The notes under the pieces were generated by a model that saw only the letters and a program-made list of their open reading frames with translations, was not told the origin of the DNA and ran no database searches. The position numbers were made by a program, and so were the translations under genes. Shown piece after piece: positions 1 through 8,751 of a stretch of DNA of 64,000 nt. How positions within the stretch are numbered: position 1 is the first letter of the stretch; every line of letters starts with the position of its first letter. Origin of the DNA: Streptomyces sp. WAC 01529 (GTDB taxonomy: Bacteria > Actinomycetota > Actinomycetes > Streptomycetales > Streptomycetaceae); NCBI RefSeq assembly GCF_003945545.1, contig NZ_CP029617.1, forward strand, positions 2,925,001 to 2,989,000, given 5' to 3'.

Positions 1-694
1 CTACCGCAAGATGCTCGCCGCGCTGTGGCGCGAGAGCCCGGTGGCATCCCTCGGCGAGGGCGAGCAGCTGGCCACGATGGCCTCGCTGCTGCACGTCGAC
101 CGCGACGGCGGCAGCTTCGCCGGGGCGCTCGTCGAACGCTCGGGCCTCGCCCCGACCGAGTGGCTGCGCCGCTATCTGCACGCGTATCTGACGCCGCTGC
201 TGCACAGCTTCTACGCGTACGACCTGGTCTTCATGCCGCACGGCGAGAACGTGATCCTCGTCCTGAAGGACGGTGTCGTCCAGCGCGCGATCTTCAAGGA
301 CATCGCCGAGGAGATCGCGGTCATGGACCCGGACGCGGTCCTTCCGCCGGTCGTCGAGCGCATCCGCGTGGAGGTCCCGGAGGACAAGAAGCTCCTGTCC
401 ATCTTCACGGACGTCTTCGACTGCTTCTTCCGCTTCCTTGCCGCGAACCTCGTCACGGAGGGCCTGATCGACGAGGACGCCTTCTGGGGCTCCGTCGCCG
501 AGTGCGTCACCGCCTACCAGGAGGCGACCCCGCACCTGGCGGAGAAGTTCAAGCAGTACGACATGTTCGCCCCGGAGTTCTCGCTCTCCTGCCTCAACCG
601 CCTCCAGCTGCGCAACAACGAGCAGATGGTGGACCTGGCGGACCCCTCGGGTGCGCTGCAACTGATCGGGACGCTGAAGAACCCGATCGCATGA
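1..694 (+). CDS. desD: Desferrioxamine siderophore synthetase, C-terminal part (IucA/IucC family)
   Basis: This is the 3' end of a gene that begins before the window; the frame is already open at base 2 (Tyr-Arg-Lys-Met). The 230 visible residues match the C-terminal helical lobe of NIS synthetases: FMPHGEN and the following VVQRAIFKD are the conserved nucleotide/substrate-binding segment of the IucA/IucC and FhuF-like fold. DesD condenses and cyclises N-hydroxy-N-succinylcadaverine units into desferrioxamine E in the cytoplasm. The hexosaminidase gene downstream is convergent, the same arrangement I recall next to desABCD in S. coelicolor, which is why I favour DesD over other NIS synthetases. 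An iron box controlling the operon would lie upstream, outside the window. Confidence 0.85.
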   Translation, partial: YRKMLAALWRESPVASLGEGEQLATMASLLHVDRDGGSFAGALVERSGLAPTEWLRRYLHAYLTPLLHSFYAYDLVFMPHGENVILVLKDGVVQRAIFKDIAEEIAVMDPDAVLPPVVERIRVEVPEDKKLLSIFTDVFDCFFRFLAANLVTEGLIDEDAFWGSVAECVTAYQEATPHLAEKFKQYDMFAPEFSLSCLNRLQLRNNEQMVDLADPSGALQLIGTLKNPIA

Positions 695-698
695 GCCG

Positions 699-734
699 GG
701 CGGGGCTCCCGGGACGGTCCCCGGGAGCCCCGCC
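699..734. terminator. Bidirectional hairpin between desD and the hexosaminidase gene
   Basis: A nearly perfect inverted repeat (arms CGGGGCTCCCGGG and CCCGGGAGCCCCG, loop of about 5 nt) lies 5 nt after the desD stop in a convergent gap of 59 nt. There is no clear U-tract, as is common for Streptomyces terminators. Confidence 0.75.
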
Positions 735-753
735 TTGATGCCTGCCCCCATGC

Positions 754-2373
754 CTACCGGGCGGGCCAGGGCACCTGCGGCGACTTGTAGTAGCCGATGC
801 CCAGCGCGTCCCACCGCGGGGCCTGCGCGGCGAGCCGCCCCTTGTACCGCTCCCAGTCGTGCGTGGCCGCGGGCGACCAGCCGAGTTCGGCGATCCCCGG
901 CAGGCGCGGGAACGCCATGTAATCCAGGTGCGCGGAGGTGGACAGGGTCTCCGTCCACAGCGGCGCCTCGACACCCATGACCGCGTCGGCGGGCGCCCCC
1001 TTCAGGTAGGTCGCCGGGTCCCAGTCGTACGAGCGCCGCACCTCGACGAGGCCCGCCCAAGTCAGGCCGAGCGGGGTGTCCTTGGTGTACTTCATGTCGA
1101 GGTAGGAGCGGTCGGCCGGCGAGAGGACCAGCTTGGTGCCGTTCCTCGCGGCGTTCACCACCTGCTCGCGCTCGGCGGCGCCCGTCCTGTCGTATCCCCA
1201 GTACTGGGCGACGGCCCCCTCGGCGGGCCTGGCGCCGGCCAGCTGGTGCCAGCCCATCACCTTCTTGCCGTACTTGGCGACCACCGGCTGCACCTTGTCC
1301 ATGAAGGCGACGAAGTCCTCGTGGCTGGTGGAGTGCGCCTCGTCGCCGCCGATGTGGAGGTACTCGCCGGGCGTCAGCGCGGCCAGCTCACGGATCACGT
1401 CGTCCACGAAGTCGTACGTCACGTCCTTCTTGACGCACAGCGAGCTGAAGCCGACCGCGGTGCCGGTGTAGAGGGGCGGGGCCACGCCGTCGCAGTTCAG
1501 TTCGGCGTACGAGGCGAGGGCCGCGTTGGTGTGCCCCGGCATGTCGATCTCGGGGACGACCTCCAGATGCCGCGAGGCGGCGTAGGCGACGATCTCCTTG
1601 TACTGCTCCTTCGTGTAGTAGCCGCCCTTGCCGCCGCCGACCTGTGTGGAGCCGCCGTACGTGGCCAGGCGCGGCCAGGAGTCGATGGCGATGCGCCAGC
1701 CCTGGTCGTCGCTGAGGTGCAGGTGCAGCTTGTTCATCTTGTAGAGCGCCGCCTGGTCGATGTAGCGCTTGACCTGGTCGACGGTGAAGAAGTGCCGCGA
1801 CACGTCGAGCATCGTGGAGCGGTAGCCGTATCGCGGCATGTCCTTGATGGTGCCGCCCGCGATCCGCCATGGGCCGCGCTGCTCGGTCTTCTCCTCGACG
1901 GCGGCGGGCAGTTGCTGGCGGACCGTCTGCACACCGTGGAAGAGCCCGGCGTCCGACCAGGACGTGATGGTGAGGGAGGCGCGCGTCGAGATGACCCGGT
2001 ACCCCTCGCCGCCAAGAGCCTTGTTCTCCGGCTCGGCGCCGATCCGCAGCCGGATGCCGTCACCGCCCTCGGTCGTGGTGACCGGGAGCCGGTAGCCGGT
2101 GGAGGGGCGCAGCACCTTCGCGAGGTACTCGCCGACGCGCCGCTCCTGCGCGTTGCCGACGCGGATCCGGGTCCGCGCGGTGATCTCGTAACCGGCGCCG
2201 CCCGCCTCGGCCTTCATGGGCGCGGGGACGATCTGGCCGAGCGGGGTGACGGAGGGCTTGGCCGCCGTGCCCGCGGAGGCGGGAGCGGGGGCGGCGGCTA
2301 AGGAGGAGACTCCGGCGGCCGCGACGAGCAGCAGCGAGCCGAGCAGACGTGACGTTCTGTGGTGCGTTCTCAC
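754..2373 (-). CDS. Secreted beta-N-acetylhexosaminidase (GH20)
   Basis: This enzyme releases terminal GlcNAc from chito-oligosaccharides or wall glycans outside the cell. I start it at GTG 2373 because AAGGGA lies 6 nt upstream and the protein then opens with a Sec signal peptide (VRTHHRT, a hydrophobic stretch, then an Ala-rich cleavage region near residue 35). The length is 539 aa. An N-terminal GH20b-like domain precedes the catalytic barrel; the catalytic pair is Asp344-Glu345 in HIGGDEA, with LHLSDDQGWR upstream. The gene faces desD and is divergent from the DUF4429 gene. GlcNAc released here would feed the same amino-sugar pool as GlmS. I looked for a DasR site upstream and did not see a convincing one. 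Confidence 0.9.
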   Translation of the reverse strand: MRTHHRTSRLLGSLLLVAAAGVSSLAAAPAPASAGTAAKPSVTPLGQIVPAPMKAEAGGAGYEITARTRIRVGNAQERRVGEYLAKVLRPSTGYRLPVTTTEGGDGIRLRIGAEPENKALGGEGYRVISTRASLTITSWSDAGLFHGVQTVRQQLPAAVEEKTEQRGPWRIAGGTIKDMPRYGYRSTMLDVSRHFFTVDQVKRYIDQAALYKMNKLHLHLSDDQGWRIAIDSWPRLATYGGSTQVGGGKGGYYTKEQYKEIVAYAASRHLEVVPEIDMPGHTNAALASYAELNCDGVAPPLYTGTAVGFSSLCVKKDVTYDFVDDVIRELAALTPGEYLHIGGDEAHSTSHEDFVAFMDKVQPVVAKYGKKVMGWHQLAGARPAEGAVAQYWGYDRTGAAEREQVVNAARNGTKLVLSPADRSYLDMKYTKDTPLGLTWAGLVEVRRSYDWDPATYLKGAPADAVMGVEAPLWTETLSTSAHLDYMAFPRLPGIAELGWSPAATHDWERYKGRLAAQAPRWDALGIGYYKSPQVPWPAR

Positions 2374-2507
2374 AAGCGGTCCCTTCGACGGGCCGACGCA
2401 GCGCAACCGAACGATTCCCATTGGTAACTCGGCCCCTACAAGGGGTCAAGGGCCATAGGCCATCAGTGCGAGGAGTCGGCGTGAGGAGTCGGTGCGAGAA
2501 TCCCCGC

Positions 2508-3401
2508 ATGGCGGAAATCATCCAGCGGGACGGGACCTGGACCTTCGACGGGGAGACGCTGCGGCTCGTGCCGGGCCACGACAAGAGCGTCTCCCTGCTG
2601 CGCAAGACGCTGGGCGAACTGGCCGTGCCACTCGGCGCGTTGGCCGGCATAGCCTTCGAGCAGGGCAAGAAGTCGGGCCGGTTGCGGCTGCGGCTGCGCG
2701 ACGGCGCCGACCCGCTGCTCCAGGCGACCGGCGGCAAGCTGGCGGACGCGTCCGACCCGTATCGGCTCCTTGTGGAGCCGGACCGGTACGGCGTGGCGGA
2801 GTACCTCGTCGACGAGGTCCGCAACGCCCATCTGATTGAACAGGTGCCCACCACGCCCTGTACGTCCTACCTCCTCCCCGGCCCGCCCCTGCCCCTGTCC
2901 GTCTCCGCCGGGGACGGCACGGCGAGCTTCGACGGGGAGTGCGTACGCCTGGAGTGGAACTGGAAGGCGGAGGAGGCGAAGTCGGCGTCCGGCACCAGGA
3001 CACTGGCGCTCGCCGACCTCACGGCGGTGGAGTGGCAGCCCGCGGCCGGCCTGGAGAACGGCCACCTCCGCTTCACGGTACGGAACGCCCCGACCAAGGC
3101 GCCGCCGAAGTACGACCCGAACGCGGTGGAGCTGTGGGGCTTCAAGAAGGACCCGCTGATGGCCCTGGTCGCCGCCGCGGTCCAGGCCCGCCTCCCCCAC
3201 CCCTCGGCCCCCGCGCCCCCGCCCACCCCGGCCGACGCGCCGCCCGCCGACGCCAAGGGCCACGCCCCGGCACCGGCCCCCGCCGACGACCACGACGCCC
3301 TGCTGCGCCGCCTGCGCGAGCTGGGGGAACTGCACAAGGCCGGCATCCTCACGGACGAGGAGTTCACCACGGCCAAGCAGGCGGTCCTGCGCCGCATGTA
3401 G
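2508..3401 (+). CDS. DUF4429 domain protein with C-terminal SHOCT motif
   Basis: 297 aa, start ATG 2508 (MAEIIQRDGTWTFDG). The DUF4429 fold appears twice: WTFDGETLRLV near residue 10 and, in the second half, ASFDGECVRLEWNWK near residue 140. A Pro/Ala-rich linker follows (about residues 225-260), then a SHOCT-type tail (LLRRLRELGELHKAGILTDE, then EEF). SHOCT tails are short oligomerisation or membrane-association motifs; no enzymatic residues are visible. Proteins of this kind are common in Streptomyces without an assigned function. It is divergent from the hexosaminidase, leaving a 134-nt gap for both promoters. Confidence 0.75.
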   Translation: MAEIIQRDGTWTFDGETLRLVPGHDKSVSLLRKTLGELAVPLGALAGIAFEQGKKSGRLRLRLRDGADPLLQATGGKLADASDPYRLLVEPDRYGVAEYLVDEVRNAHLIEQVPTTPCTSYLLPGPPLPLSVSAGDGTASFDGECVRLEWNWKAEEAKSASGTRTLALADLTAVEWQPAAGLENGHLRFTVRNAPTKAPPKYDPNAVELWGFKKDPLMALVAAAVQARLPHPSAPAPPPTPADAPPADAKGHAPAPAPADDHDALLRRLRELGELHKAGILTDEEFTTAKQAVLRRM

Positions 3402-3490
3402 GCCACCCGACCCCACTTTCCGGCGCGCGCTTGCCCGATTCCGGGCAGGATTCTTGCGAAAGCGGGCAAGATCCCTCAGGATCAGCAGAC

Positions 3491-3748
3491 ATGCACGACG
3501 ACCTGGTGGACCACCTCACCCGCAGCACCCCGCTCCGGCGGGGCGAAGCGCTGCGGGTCATCCAGGACGTGCTCGCCTACTTCGACGAGACGACCGAAGC
3601 GTTCGTCCGTCGCCGCCACCGCGAACTGCAGGGTCAGGGCCTGCTGAACGCGGCGATCTTCGAACAGATCTCGGCGGAGCTCGCATACCGCGCGGTGGCA
3701 CCGCCGGAGCTCACCCTCCGGCAGCTGCGCCGCATCATCTACGGCTAG
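3491..3748 (+). CDS. Small conserved hypothetical protein upstream of glmS
   Basis: 85 aa, start ATG 3491 (MHDDLVDHLTRSTPL). It is helical, charged and cytoplasmic, with no signal peptide or membrane segment and no motif I recognise. It ends 10 nt before glmS on the same strand, so co-transcription with glmS is likely. The 89-nt gap upstream contains related short direct repeats (GGGCAGGAT/GGGCAAGAT). Confidence 0.55.
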   Translation: MHDDLVDHLTRSTPLRRGEALRVIQDVLAYFDETTEAFVRRRHRELQGQGLLNAAIFEQISAELAYRAVAPPELTLRQLRRIIYG

Positions 3749-3758
3749 GACACCCTCT

Positions 3759-5576
3759 ATGTGTGGAATCGTCGGTTACATCGGCAAGCGTGACGTCGCC
3801 CCGCTGCTCCTCGAAGGCCTCCAGCGCCTGGAGTACCGCGGCTACGACTCGGCGGGCATCGCCATCACCAGCCCCAAGGCCTCGGGGCTGAGGACGGTCA
3901 AGGCCAAGGGCCGCGTCCGCGACCTGGAGGCCAGGGTCCCCGCCCGCTTCAAGGGCACCACCGGCATCGCCCACACCCGCTGGGCCACCCACGGCGCCCC
4001 CTCCGACGAGAACGCCCACCCGCACCTCTCGCAGGACGAGAAGGTCGCCGTCGTCCACAACGGCATCATCGACAACGCCTCCGAGCTGCGCGCCAAGCTC
4101 ACCGCCGACGGCGTCGAGTTCCTCTCCGAGACGGACACCGAGGTCCTCACCCACCTCATCGCCCGCTGCCAGGCGGACACCCTGGAGGAGAAGGTCCGCG
4201 AGGCGCTGCGCCACATCGAGGGCACGTACGGCATCGCCGTCCTGCACGCCGACTTCCACGACCGCATCGTCGTCGCCCGCAACGGCTCCCCGGTCGTCCT
4301 CGGCATCGGCGAGAAGGAGATGTTCGTCGCCTCGGACGTCGCCGCGCTCGTCTCGCACACCCGCCAGGTCGTCACCCTCGACGACGGCGAGATGGCCACC
4401 ATCAAGGCCGACGACTACCGCACGTACACCACCGAGGGCTCCCGCACGACCGCCTCGCCGACCACCGTGGAGTGGGAGGCCGAGTCGTACGACATGGGCG
4501 GCCACGACACGTACATGCACAAGGAGATCTTCGAGCAGCCCGACGCGGTCGACCGCGTCCTGCGCGGCCGCATCGACGACCGCTTCTCCACCGTGCACCT
4601 CGGCGGCCTGAACCTGGACGCGCACGACGCCCGCAAGGTGCGCCGAGTCAAGATCCTCGGCTGCGGCACCTCGTACCACGCGGGCATGATCGGCGCCCAG
4701 ATGATCGAGGAGCTGGCCCGCATCCCCGCCGACGCGGAGCCCGCGAGCGAGTTCCGCTACCGCAACGCGGTCGTGGACCCCGACACCCTCTACATCGCGG
4801 TCTCCCAGTCCGGCGAGACGTACGACGTGCTCGCCGCCGTCCAGGAGCTGAAGCGCAAGGGCGCCCGCGTGCTCGGCGTCGTGAACGTGGTCGGTTCCGC
4901 GATCGCCCGTGAGGCGGACGCGGGCGTGTACGTCCACGCGGGCCCGGAGGTCTGCGTCGTCTCCACCAAGTGCTTCACGAACACCACCGTCGCCTTCGCC
5001 CTGCTCGCCCTGCACCTCGGCCGCATCCGCGACCTGTCGGTCTCCGACGGCAAGCGGATCATCGAGGGCCTGCGGAAGCTGCCCGGCCAGATCTCGGAGA
5101 TCCTCAAGCAGGAGGACGAGATCAAGAAGATCGCCAAGAGCTACGCGGACGCCCGTTCGATGCTCTTCATCGGGCGCGTACGCGGCTACCCCGTCGCCCG
5201 CGAGGCCTCCCTCAAGCTCAAGGAGGTCTCGTACATCCACGCCGAGGCCTACCCCGCCTCCGAGCTGAAGCACGGCCCGCTCGCCCTCATCGAGCCCGCC
5301 CTGCCGACCGTCGCGATCGTCCCGGACGACGACCTCCTGGAGAAGAACCGCGCCGCCCTGGAGGAGATCAAGGCCCGCAGCGGCAAGATCCTCGCGGTCG
5401 CGCACCAGGAGCAGGAGAAGGCCGACCAGACGATCCTCGTCCCGAAGAACGAGAACGAGCTGGACCCGATCCTGATGGGCATCCCGCTCCAACTCCTCGC
5501 CTACCACACGGCGTTGGCGCTCGGCCGGGACATCGACAAGCCGCGCAACCTGGCGAAGTCCGTCACCGTCGAGTAG
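3759..5576 (+). CDS. glmS: Glutamine-fructose-6-phosphate aminotransferase (isomerizing)
   Basis: Makes glucosamine-6-phosphate from fructose-6-phosphate and glutamine, the first committed step towards UDP-GlcNAc, peptidoglycan and other amino-sugar polymers. 605 aa, the usual length. It starts MCGIVGYIG; Cys2, exposed after Met removal, is the glutaminase nucleophile. The N-terminal Ntn glutaminase domain spans about residues 2-220 (HTRWATHG, HNGIIDN). Two SIS isomerase domains follow (GCGTSYHAG near residue 305, SQSGET near 350, and HGPLALIEP near 505). The C-terminus NLAKSVTVE is the family hallmark. No glmS ribozyme is visible upstream, as expected for actinobacteria. Confidence 0.97.
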   Translation: MCGIVGYIGKRDVAPLLLEGLQRLEYRGYDSAGIAITSPKASGLRTVKAKGRVRDLEARVPARFKGTTGIAHTRWATHGAPSDENAHPHLSQDEKVAVVHNGIIDNASELRAKLTADGVEFLSETDTEVLTHLIARCQADTLEEKVREALRHIEGTYGIAVLHADFHDRIVVARNGSPVVLGIGEKEMFVASDVAALVSHTRQVVTLDDGEMATIKADDYRTYTTEGSRTTASPTTVEWEAESYDMGGHDTYMHKEIFEQPDAVDRVLRGRIDDRFSTVHLGGLNLDAHDARKVRRVKILGCGTSYHAGMIGAQMIEELARIPADAEPASEFRYRNAVVDPDTLYIAVSQSGETYDVLAAVQELKRKGARVLGVVNVVGSAIAREADAGVYVHAGPEVCVVSTKCFTNTTVAFALLALHLGRIRDLSVSDGKRIIEGLRKLPGQISEILKQEDEIKKIAKSYADARSMLFIGRVRGYPVAREASLKLKEVSYIHAEAYPASELKHGPLALIEPALPTVAIVPDDDLLEKNRAALEEIKARSGKILAVAHQEQEKADQTILVPKNENELDPILMGIPLQLLAYHTALALGRDIDKPRNLAKSVTVE

Positions 5577-5614
5577 TCCACGGGATCACCGGGTCACCGG
5601 GCCAGAACATGTGA

Positions 5615-5653
5615 ACGGCTCCCCGCGCGTGCCACCAACGCGCGGGGAGCCGT
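5615..5653. terminator. Rho-independent-like terminator of glmS
   Basis: Perfect 16-bp inverted repeat (ACGGCTCCCCGCGCGT / ACGCGCGGGGAGCCGT) with a 7-nt loop, 38 nt after the glmS stop. There is no strong U-tract. Confidence 0.85.
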
Positions 5654-5782
5654 TCCCTCAAGGGCCGGGGTCGCCCATTACCCCGACCCGCGCCCGCTGC
5701 GGCCGGTGGCCTTTATGTACCCTTCGCGGCGCCGGGGAGCACCTCTACACACGAGTAGATTTATCTGCCGGCGTTACGGGAC

Positions 5783-5816
5783 GACCGGCTTCACGGAATG
5801 ACCGGCTTCACGGAAT
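5783..5816. repeat. 17-bp tandem duplication over the end of the universal stress gene
   Basis: Two perfect adjacent copies of a 17-bp unit (GACCGGCTTCACGGAAT) at 5783-5799 and 5800-5816. The second copy contains the stop codon (5808-5810) of the stress-protein gene, so the duplication copied the 3' end of the reading frame together with its stop. Confidence 0.85.
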
Positions 5817-6332
5817 GACGACGACGGGCCGCTGCGCCCGCCGCGCGAGCCGCCCCGCCACGGAGCCGAAGATGCGGCCGACGATGCCGTGGGTGGAGCC
5901 GACGACGATCGCGTCCGCGCTGTACTCGCGGCCGACCTCCTCCAGCTCGTGGCAGATGTCGCCGCCGCGCTCGACGAGGATCCAGGGCACCTCGGCCAGA
6001 TAGTCCGCACAGGCCAGCTCGAGCCCGAGCACCTCGGTGCGGTGGTCCGGCACGTCGACGAAGACCGGCGGCTCGCAGCCCGCCCAGACGGTGGTGGGCA
6101 GCCGGTTGGCGACATGCACGATGATCAGGCCGGAACCCGACCGGTGGGCCATGCCGATGGCATATGCGAGGGCCCGCTCACTGGAGGTCGAGCCGTCGAA
6201 GCCGACGACGACACCGTGCCGGAAGGCGGGATCGCAAGAATGACGTGGTTCTTCCGCCGCTCGGGGGGTCGCCGACGGATCGGCGACCTGCCGCTTGCGG
6301 TCCGCTGGTTCGGAGTATTCGTGACCGGCCAT
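5808..6332 (-). CDS. Universal stress protein (UspA family)
   Basis: 174 aa single-domain Usp. After a 38-residue polar N-terminal extension the fold begins GVVVGFDGSTSSERAL (Asp for ATP) and ends with the nucleotide-binding signature VVGSTHGIVGRIFGS (G-x2-G-x9-G-S type), followed by RRAQRPVVVIP. The ATP-binding type is therefore expected. The target is unknown; the family responds to stress and growth arrest. The start ATG 6330-6332 has only a weak Shine-Dalgarno (GAG); an internal start near residue 38 cannot be excluded. Confidence 0.85.
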   Translation of the reverse strand: MAGHEYSEPADRKRQVADPSATPRAAEEPRHSCDPAFRHGVVVGFDGSTSSERALAYAIGMAHRSGSGLIIVHVANRLPTTVWAGCEPPVFVDVPDHRTEVLGLELACADYLAEVPWILVERGGDICHELEEVGREYSADAIVVGSTHGIVGRIFGSVAGRLARRAQRPVVVIP

Positions 6333-6719
6333 GGGTGTCTCGGCGAAGGAGTCCTCTGTGGGAGGGTCTGCTTGTTCAGACGCTGCGAAAGCTCGGGACC
6401 TGGGAGGTCGTCGGTTCGGACCCGGAAGGTCGTCCGGGAATCATCTTCCCAACCCCATACCCCCAAGGGTACGGCGACACTCCTCTCCTGCCCAGAGCCT
6501 GCGAAGAGCCCGCACGGGCCCGCGCCGGGCCGCGCACAGGGCCCCCGGCGTTCACCGGAGCATGCATGAGCCTCGCCCGTATGGCAATGGTTGCTGCCTC
6601 CTACAGGTGGTTTGCGCACCCGTCCGGGACCCGTCCGGCGCCCACCCGGCGGCACGCCAGTGACCGGCCGCCCGACCGCGCGTTGAACCCCCGTACGCCA
6701 CCGCCACAGGGAGCACGCC
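6333..6719. other. Divergent intergenic region, no gene seen
   Basis: 387 nt between the stress protein (minus) and the small membrane protein (plus). It holds a short imperfect inverted repeat around 6447-6475 (CCATACCCCCAAGGGTACGG) but no clear promoter hexamers. Reading frames across it have no Shine-Dalgarno and look like GC-rich noise. Confidence 0.5.
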
Positions 6720-7091
6720 GTGCCTGGAACCCCGACCGCGTCCCCACCCACCCGCAAGCACCGCCCGGTCCCCGGCCCACGCGCCCGGGAGGCCCGGCGG
6801 ACACCCCCGCAGGACTCGGTGAGCGACGTGGTCCGCTGGGCGGTCTTCAGCTGCGTGCTGGTTCCGGTCGTCCTTGTGGGGTACGGGATCTCGTTGGCGG
6901 GCGCGGGCGGCGCGGCGCTCGGTCTCGCGGCCGTCACCGGGGTCTGCCGGGTGCTGCTCCGGCAGTCCGAGCGGGGCGCCGCGCGACTGCGCGCGGAGGA
7001 GAACAACGGGCACCGCGGACGGCACGGCAGAACGGGCACGGGGGCGCACCGGGGCCTGCGGCACAGCGCCGAGAGCGCGCCGGTCGACTGA
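6720..7091 (+). CDS. Small membrane protein upstream of adpA
   Basis: 123 aa, start GTG 6720 with AGGGAG 7 nt upstream. The N-terminus (about 35 residues) is Pro/Arg-rich and cytoplasmic. Two hydrophobic segments follow (about residues 37-60, VVRWAVFSCVLVPVVLVGYG, and 62-80), then a basic Gly/Arg/His-rich tail of about 40 residues. No family recognised; the topology suggests two transmembrane helices with both ends inside. It is followed by the long adpA regulatory region. Confidence 0.6.
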   Translation: MPGTPTASPPTRKHRPVPGPRAREARRTPPQDSVSDVVRWAVFSCVLVPVVLVGYGISLAGAGGAALGLAAVTGVCRVLLRQSERGAARLRAEENNGHRGRHGRTGTGAHRGLRHSAESAPVD

Positions 7092-7416
7092 CCGATTCGC
7101 ACACACGCTCCCGTAGCTTTTCAGCCAACTTCCGGGAGTCGGGCATTCCTTGGCCGAACGGGCCCCCAACCCCCGTCCGAACAGGGCTGAAAGGTGCTCC
7201 GAAGGCGTGCGCACCCTACGGGGACCGGCCATGGAGCCGAGGCGCACTTCCCTGCACGGCCCACGAGTGCAACGCTTCGTGATCGAATGCTTCACGCCAA
7301 GTTGCCATGTCGACAATCTGCCGGGTGCTGAACTGGTCACCCCGGCAGCACGGGACACAGTAGATTCGATCTTGACTGTATTACGGCGGGGGACTGGTGG
7401 AGGACCGAGGGGAAAC
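7092..7416 (+). promoter_or_regulatory. adpA upstream regulatory region
   Basis: A 325-nt non-coding stretch between the membrane-protein gene and the putative adpA leader. It is clearly less GC-biased around 7255-7380 and contains TAGATT (7361-7366) and TTGACT (7372-7377), possible promoter hexamers, though not properly spaced to one another. adpA genes are known to have long, heavily regulated upstream regions. I could not place individual AdpA or gamma-butyrolactone-receptor sites with confidence. Confidence 0.5.
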
Positions 7417-7509
7417 GTGCAGGAGCGACAGGCCCAGCAAGCACGTCAGGCACGTCAAGCACATCAGGAACGGGGAGCCGCTACGACCGAGGGGGGTTTA
7501 GCACCATGA
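7417..7509 (+). CDS. Possible 30-codon leader peptide with a TTA codon, overlapping adpA
   Basis: GTG 7417 is preceded by GAGGGGAAAC (a strong Shine-Dalgarno). The 30-residue product is Gln/Arg/Ala-rich with iterated QAR/QAH units and ends in GGLAP. The Leu codon (7498-7500) is TTA, the rare codon read by the bldA tRNA in Streptomyces. The stop TGA (7507-7509) overlaps the adpA ATG (7506-7508) in an ATGA arrangement. A ribosome paused at this TTA would cover the adpA Shine-Dalgarno and start. Whether it is translated is inference: the same bases also carry the GAGGGGGG that serves adpA, and the codon iteration may simply be a repeat. Confidence 0.4.
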   Translation: MQERQAQQARQARQAHQERGAATTEGGLAP

Positions 7510-8741
7510 GCCACGACTCCACTGCCGCGCCGGAGACCACGGCCCGGAAGCTTTCCGGCCGCCGCCGCCGGGAGATCGTAGCGGTGCTGCTCTTCAGCGG
7601 TGGCCCCATCTTCGAGAGTTCCATACCGCTCTCCGTCTTCGGCATCGACCGGCAGGACGCGGGTGTCCCCCGTTACCGGCTGCTCGTGTGCGCCGGAGAG
7701 GACGGCCCGCTGCGGACCACCGGCGGGCTCGAACTCACCGCACCGCACGGCCTGGAGGCCATCGGCCGGGCGGGCACGGTCGTCGTACCGGCCTGGCGGT
7801 CGATCACGTCTCCGCCGCCGCCGGAAGCACTCGACGCGCTGCGCCGCGCGCACGAGGAGGGCGCCCGCATCGTCGGGCTCTGCACCGGCGCGTTCGTACT
7901 CGCCGCCGCCGGCCTGCTCGACGGCAGGCCCGCGACCACCCACTGGATGTACGCGCCGACGCTCGCGAAGCGCTATCCGTCCGTGCACGTGGACCCGCGC
8001 GAGCTGTTCGTCGACGACGGGGACGTCCTGACGAGCGCCGGCACCGCGGCCGGAATCGACCTCTGTCTGCACATCGTGCGCACGGACCACGGCAACGAGG
8101 CGGCGGGCGCGCTCGCCCGCAGGCTCGTGGTGCCGCCGCGCCGGGCCGGCGGTCAGGAGCGCTATCTCGACAGGTCTTTACCCGAGGAGATCGGCGCCGA
8201 CCCGCTCGCCGAGGTCGTCGCCTGGGCGCTGGAACACCTCCACGAGCAGTTCGACGTGGAGACCCTGGCCGCGCGCGCGTACATGAGCAGGCGGACCTTC
8301 GACCGCAGGTTCCGCTCGCTCACCGGGAGCGCTCCCCTGCAGTGGCTGATCACCCAGCGGGTGCTCCAGGCGCAACGCCTCCTCGAGACGTCCGACTACT
8401 CCGTGGACGAGGTGGCGGGCCGCTGCGGCTTCCGCTCGCCGGTCGCGCTGCGGGGACACTTCCGGCGCCAGCTGGGCTCGTCCCCCGCCGCGTACCGGGC
8501 CGCCTACCGCGCGCGCAGGCCCCAGGGCGAGCGCGCGCTGGAGTCCGCCCCGGCCTCCTCGCACTCCATGCCCGCGCTGGTGGAGGCGGGTCCGGTGCCG
8601 ACCCAGACCCGGCGCACGGCGGCGGCCAGCGCGCTCGGCCCCTCGGCCTCCGTGCCCACCGAGCCGGGCAAGCCGCACTCGGACGCGTACGCGGGGCACG
8701 CGGGCCGTCCGCCCCTGCCCGGCCAGAGGAGCGCGCCGTAG
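7506..8741 (+). CDS. adpA: Pleiotropic developmental regulator AdpA (AraC/XylS family)
   Basis: Master activator of morphological differentiation and secondary metabolism (bldH in S. coelicolor). 411 aa, start ATG 7506 with GAGGGGGG upstream. The N-terminal DJ-1/PfpI (GATase1-like) dimerisation domain spans about residues 20-190 ([28 protein letters not shown]). The AraC DNA-binding domain lies at about residues 235-335 with two helix-turn-helices ([17 protein letters not shown] and [20 protein letters not shown]). The C-terminal 75 residues are low-complexity. Codon 225 (8178-8180) is TTA, the conserved bldA-dependent codon between the two domains. orn follows 10 nt downstream on the same strand, the arrangement known in Streptomyces. 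Confidence 0.97.
   Translation: MSHDSTAAPETTARKLSGRRRREIVAVLLFSGGPIFESSIPLSVFGIDRQDAGVPRYRLLVCAGEDGPLRTTGGLELTAPHGLEAIGRAGTVVVPAWRSITSPPPPEALDALRRAHEEGARIVGLCTGAFVLAAAGLLDGRPATTHWMYAPTLAKRYPSVHVDPRELFVDDGDVLTSAGTAAGIDLCLHIVRTDHGNEAAGALARRLVVPPRRAGGQERYLDRSLPEEIGADPLAEVVAWALEHLHEQFDVETLAARAYMSRRTFDRRFRSLTGSAPLQWLITQRVLQAQRLLETSDYSVDEVAGRCGFRSPVALRGHFRRQLGSSPAAYRAAYRARRPQGERALESAPASSHSMPALVEAGPVPTQTRRTAAASALGPSASVPTEPGKPHSDAYAGHAGRPPLPGQRSAP
8178..8180 (+). promoter_or_regulatory. TTA (bldA-dependent) codon in adpA
   Basis: In-frame TTA at codon 225, in RSLPEE between the dimerisation and DNA-binding domains. In Streptomyces the bldA tRNA for UUA is developmentally limited, and this position in adpA is a known control point. 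Confidence 0.92.
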
Positions 8742-8751
8742 GGTAAGACGC

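Noticed and set aside
3600..3758. glmS ribozyme
   Set aside because: The region before glmS is coding and the conserved ribozyme core is not seen; actinobacteria do not normally use it.
7150..7416. Longer protein gene ending at 7509 upstream of adpA
   Set aside because: Only the part from GTG 7417 has a ribosome site; the earlier part is Arg/Pro-rich and coincides with the regulatory region.
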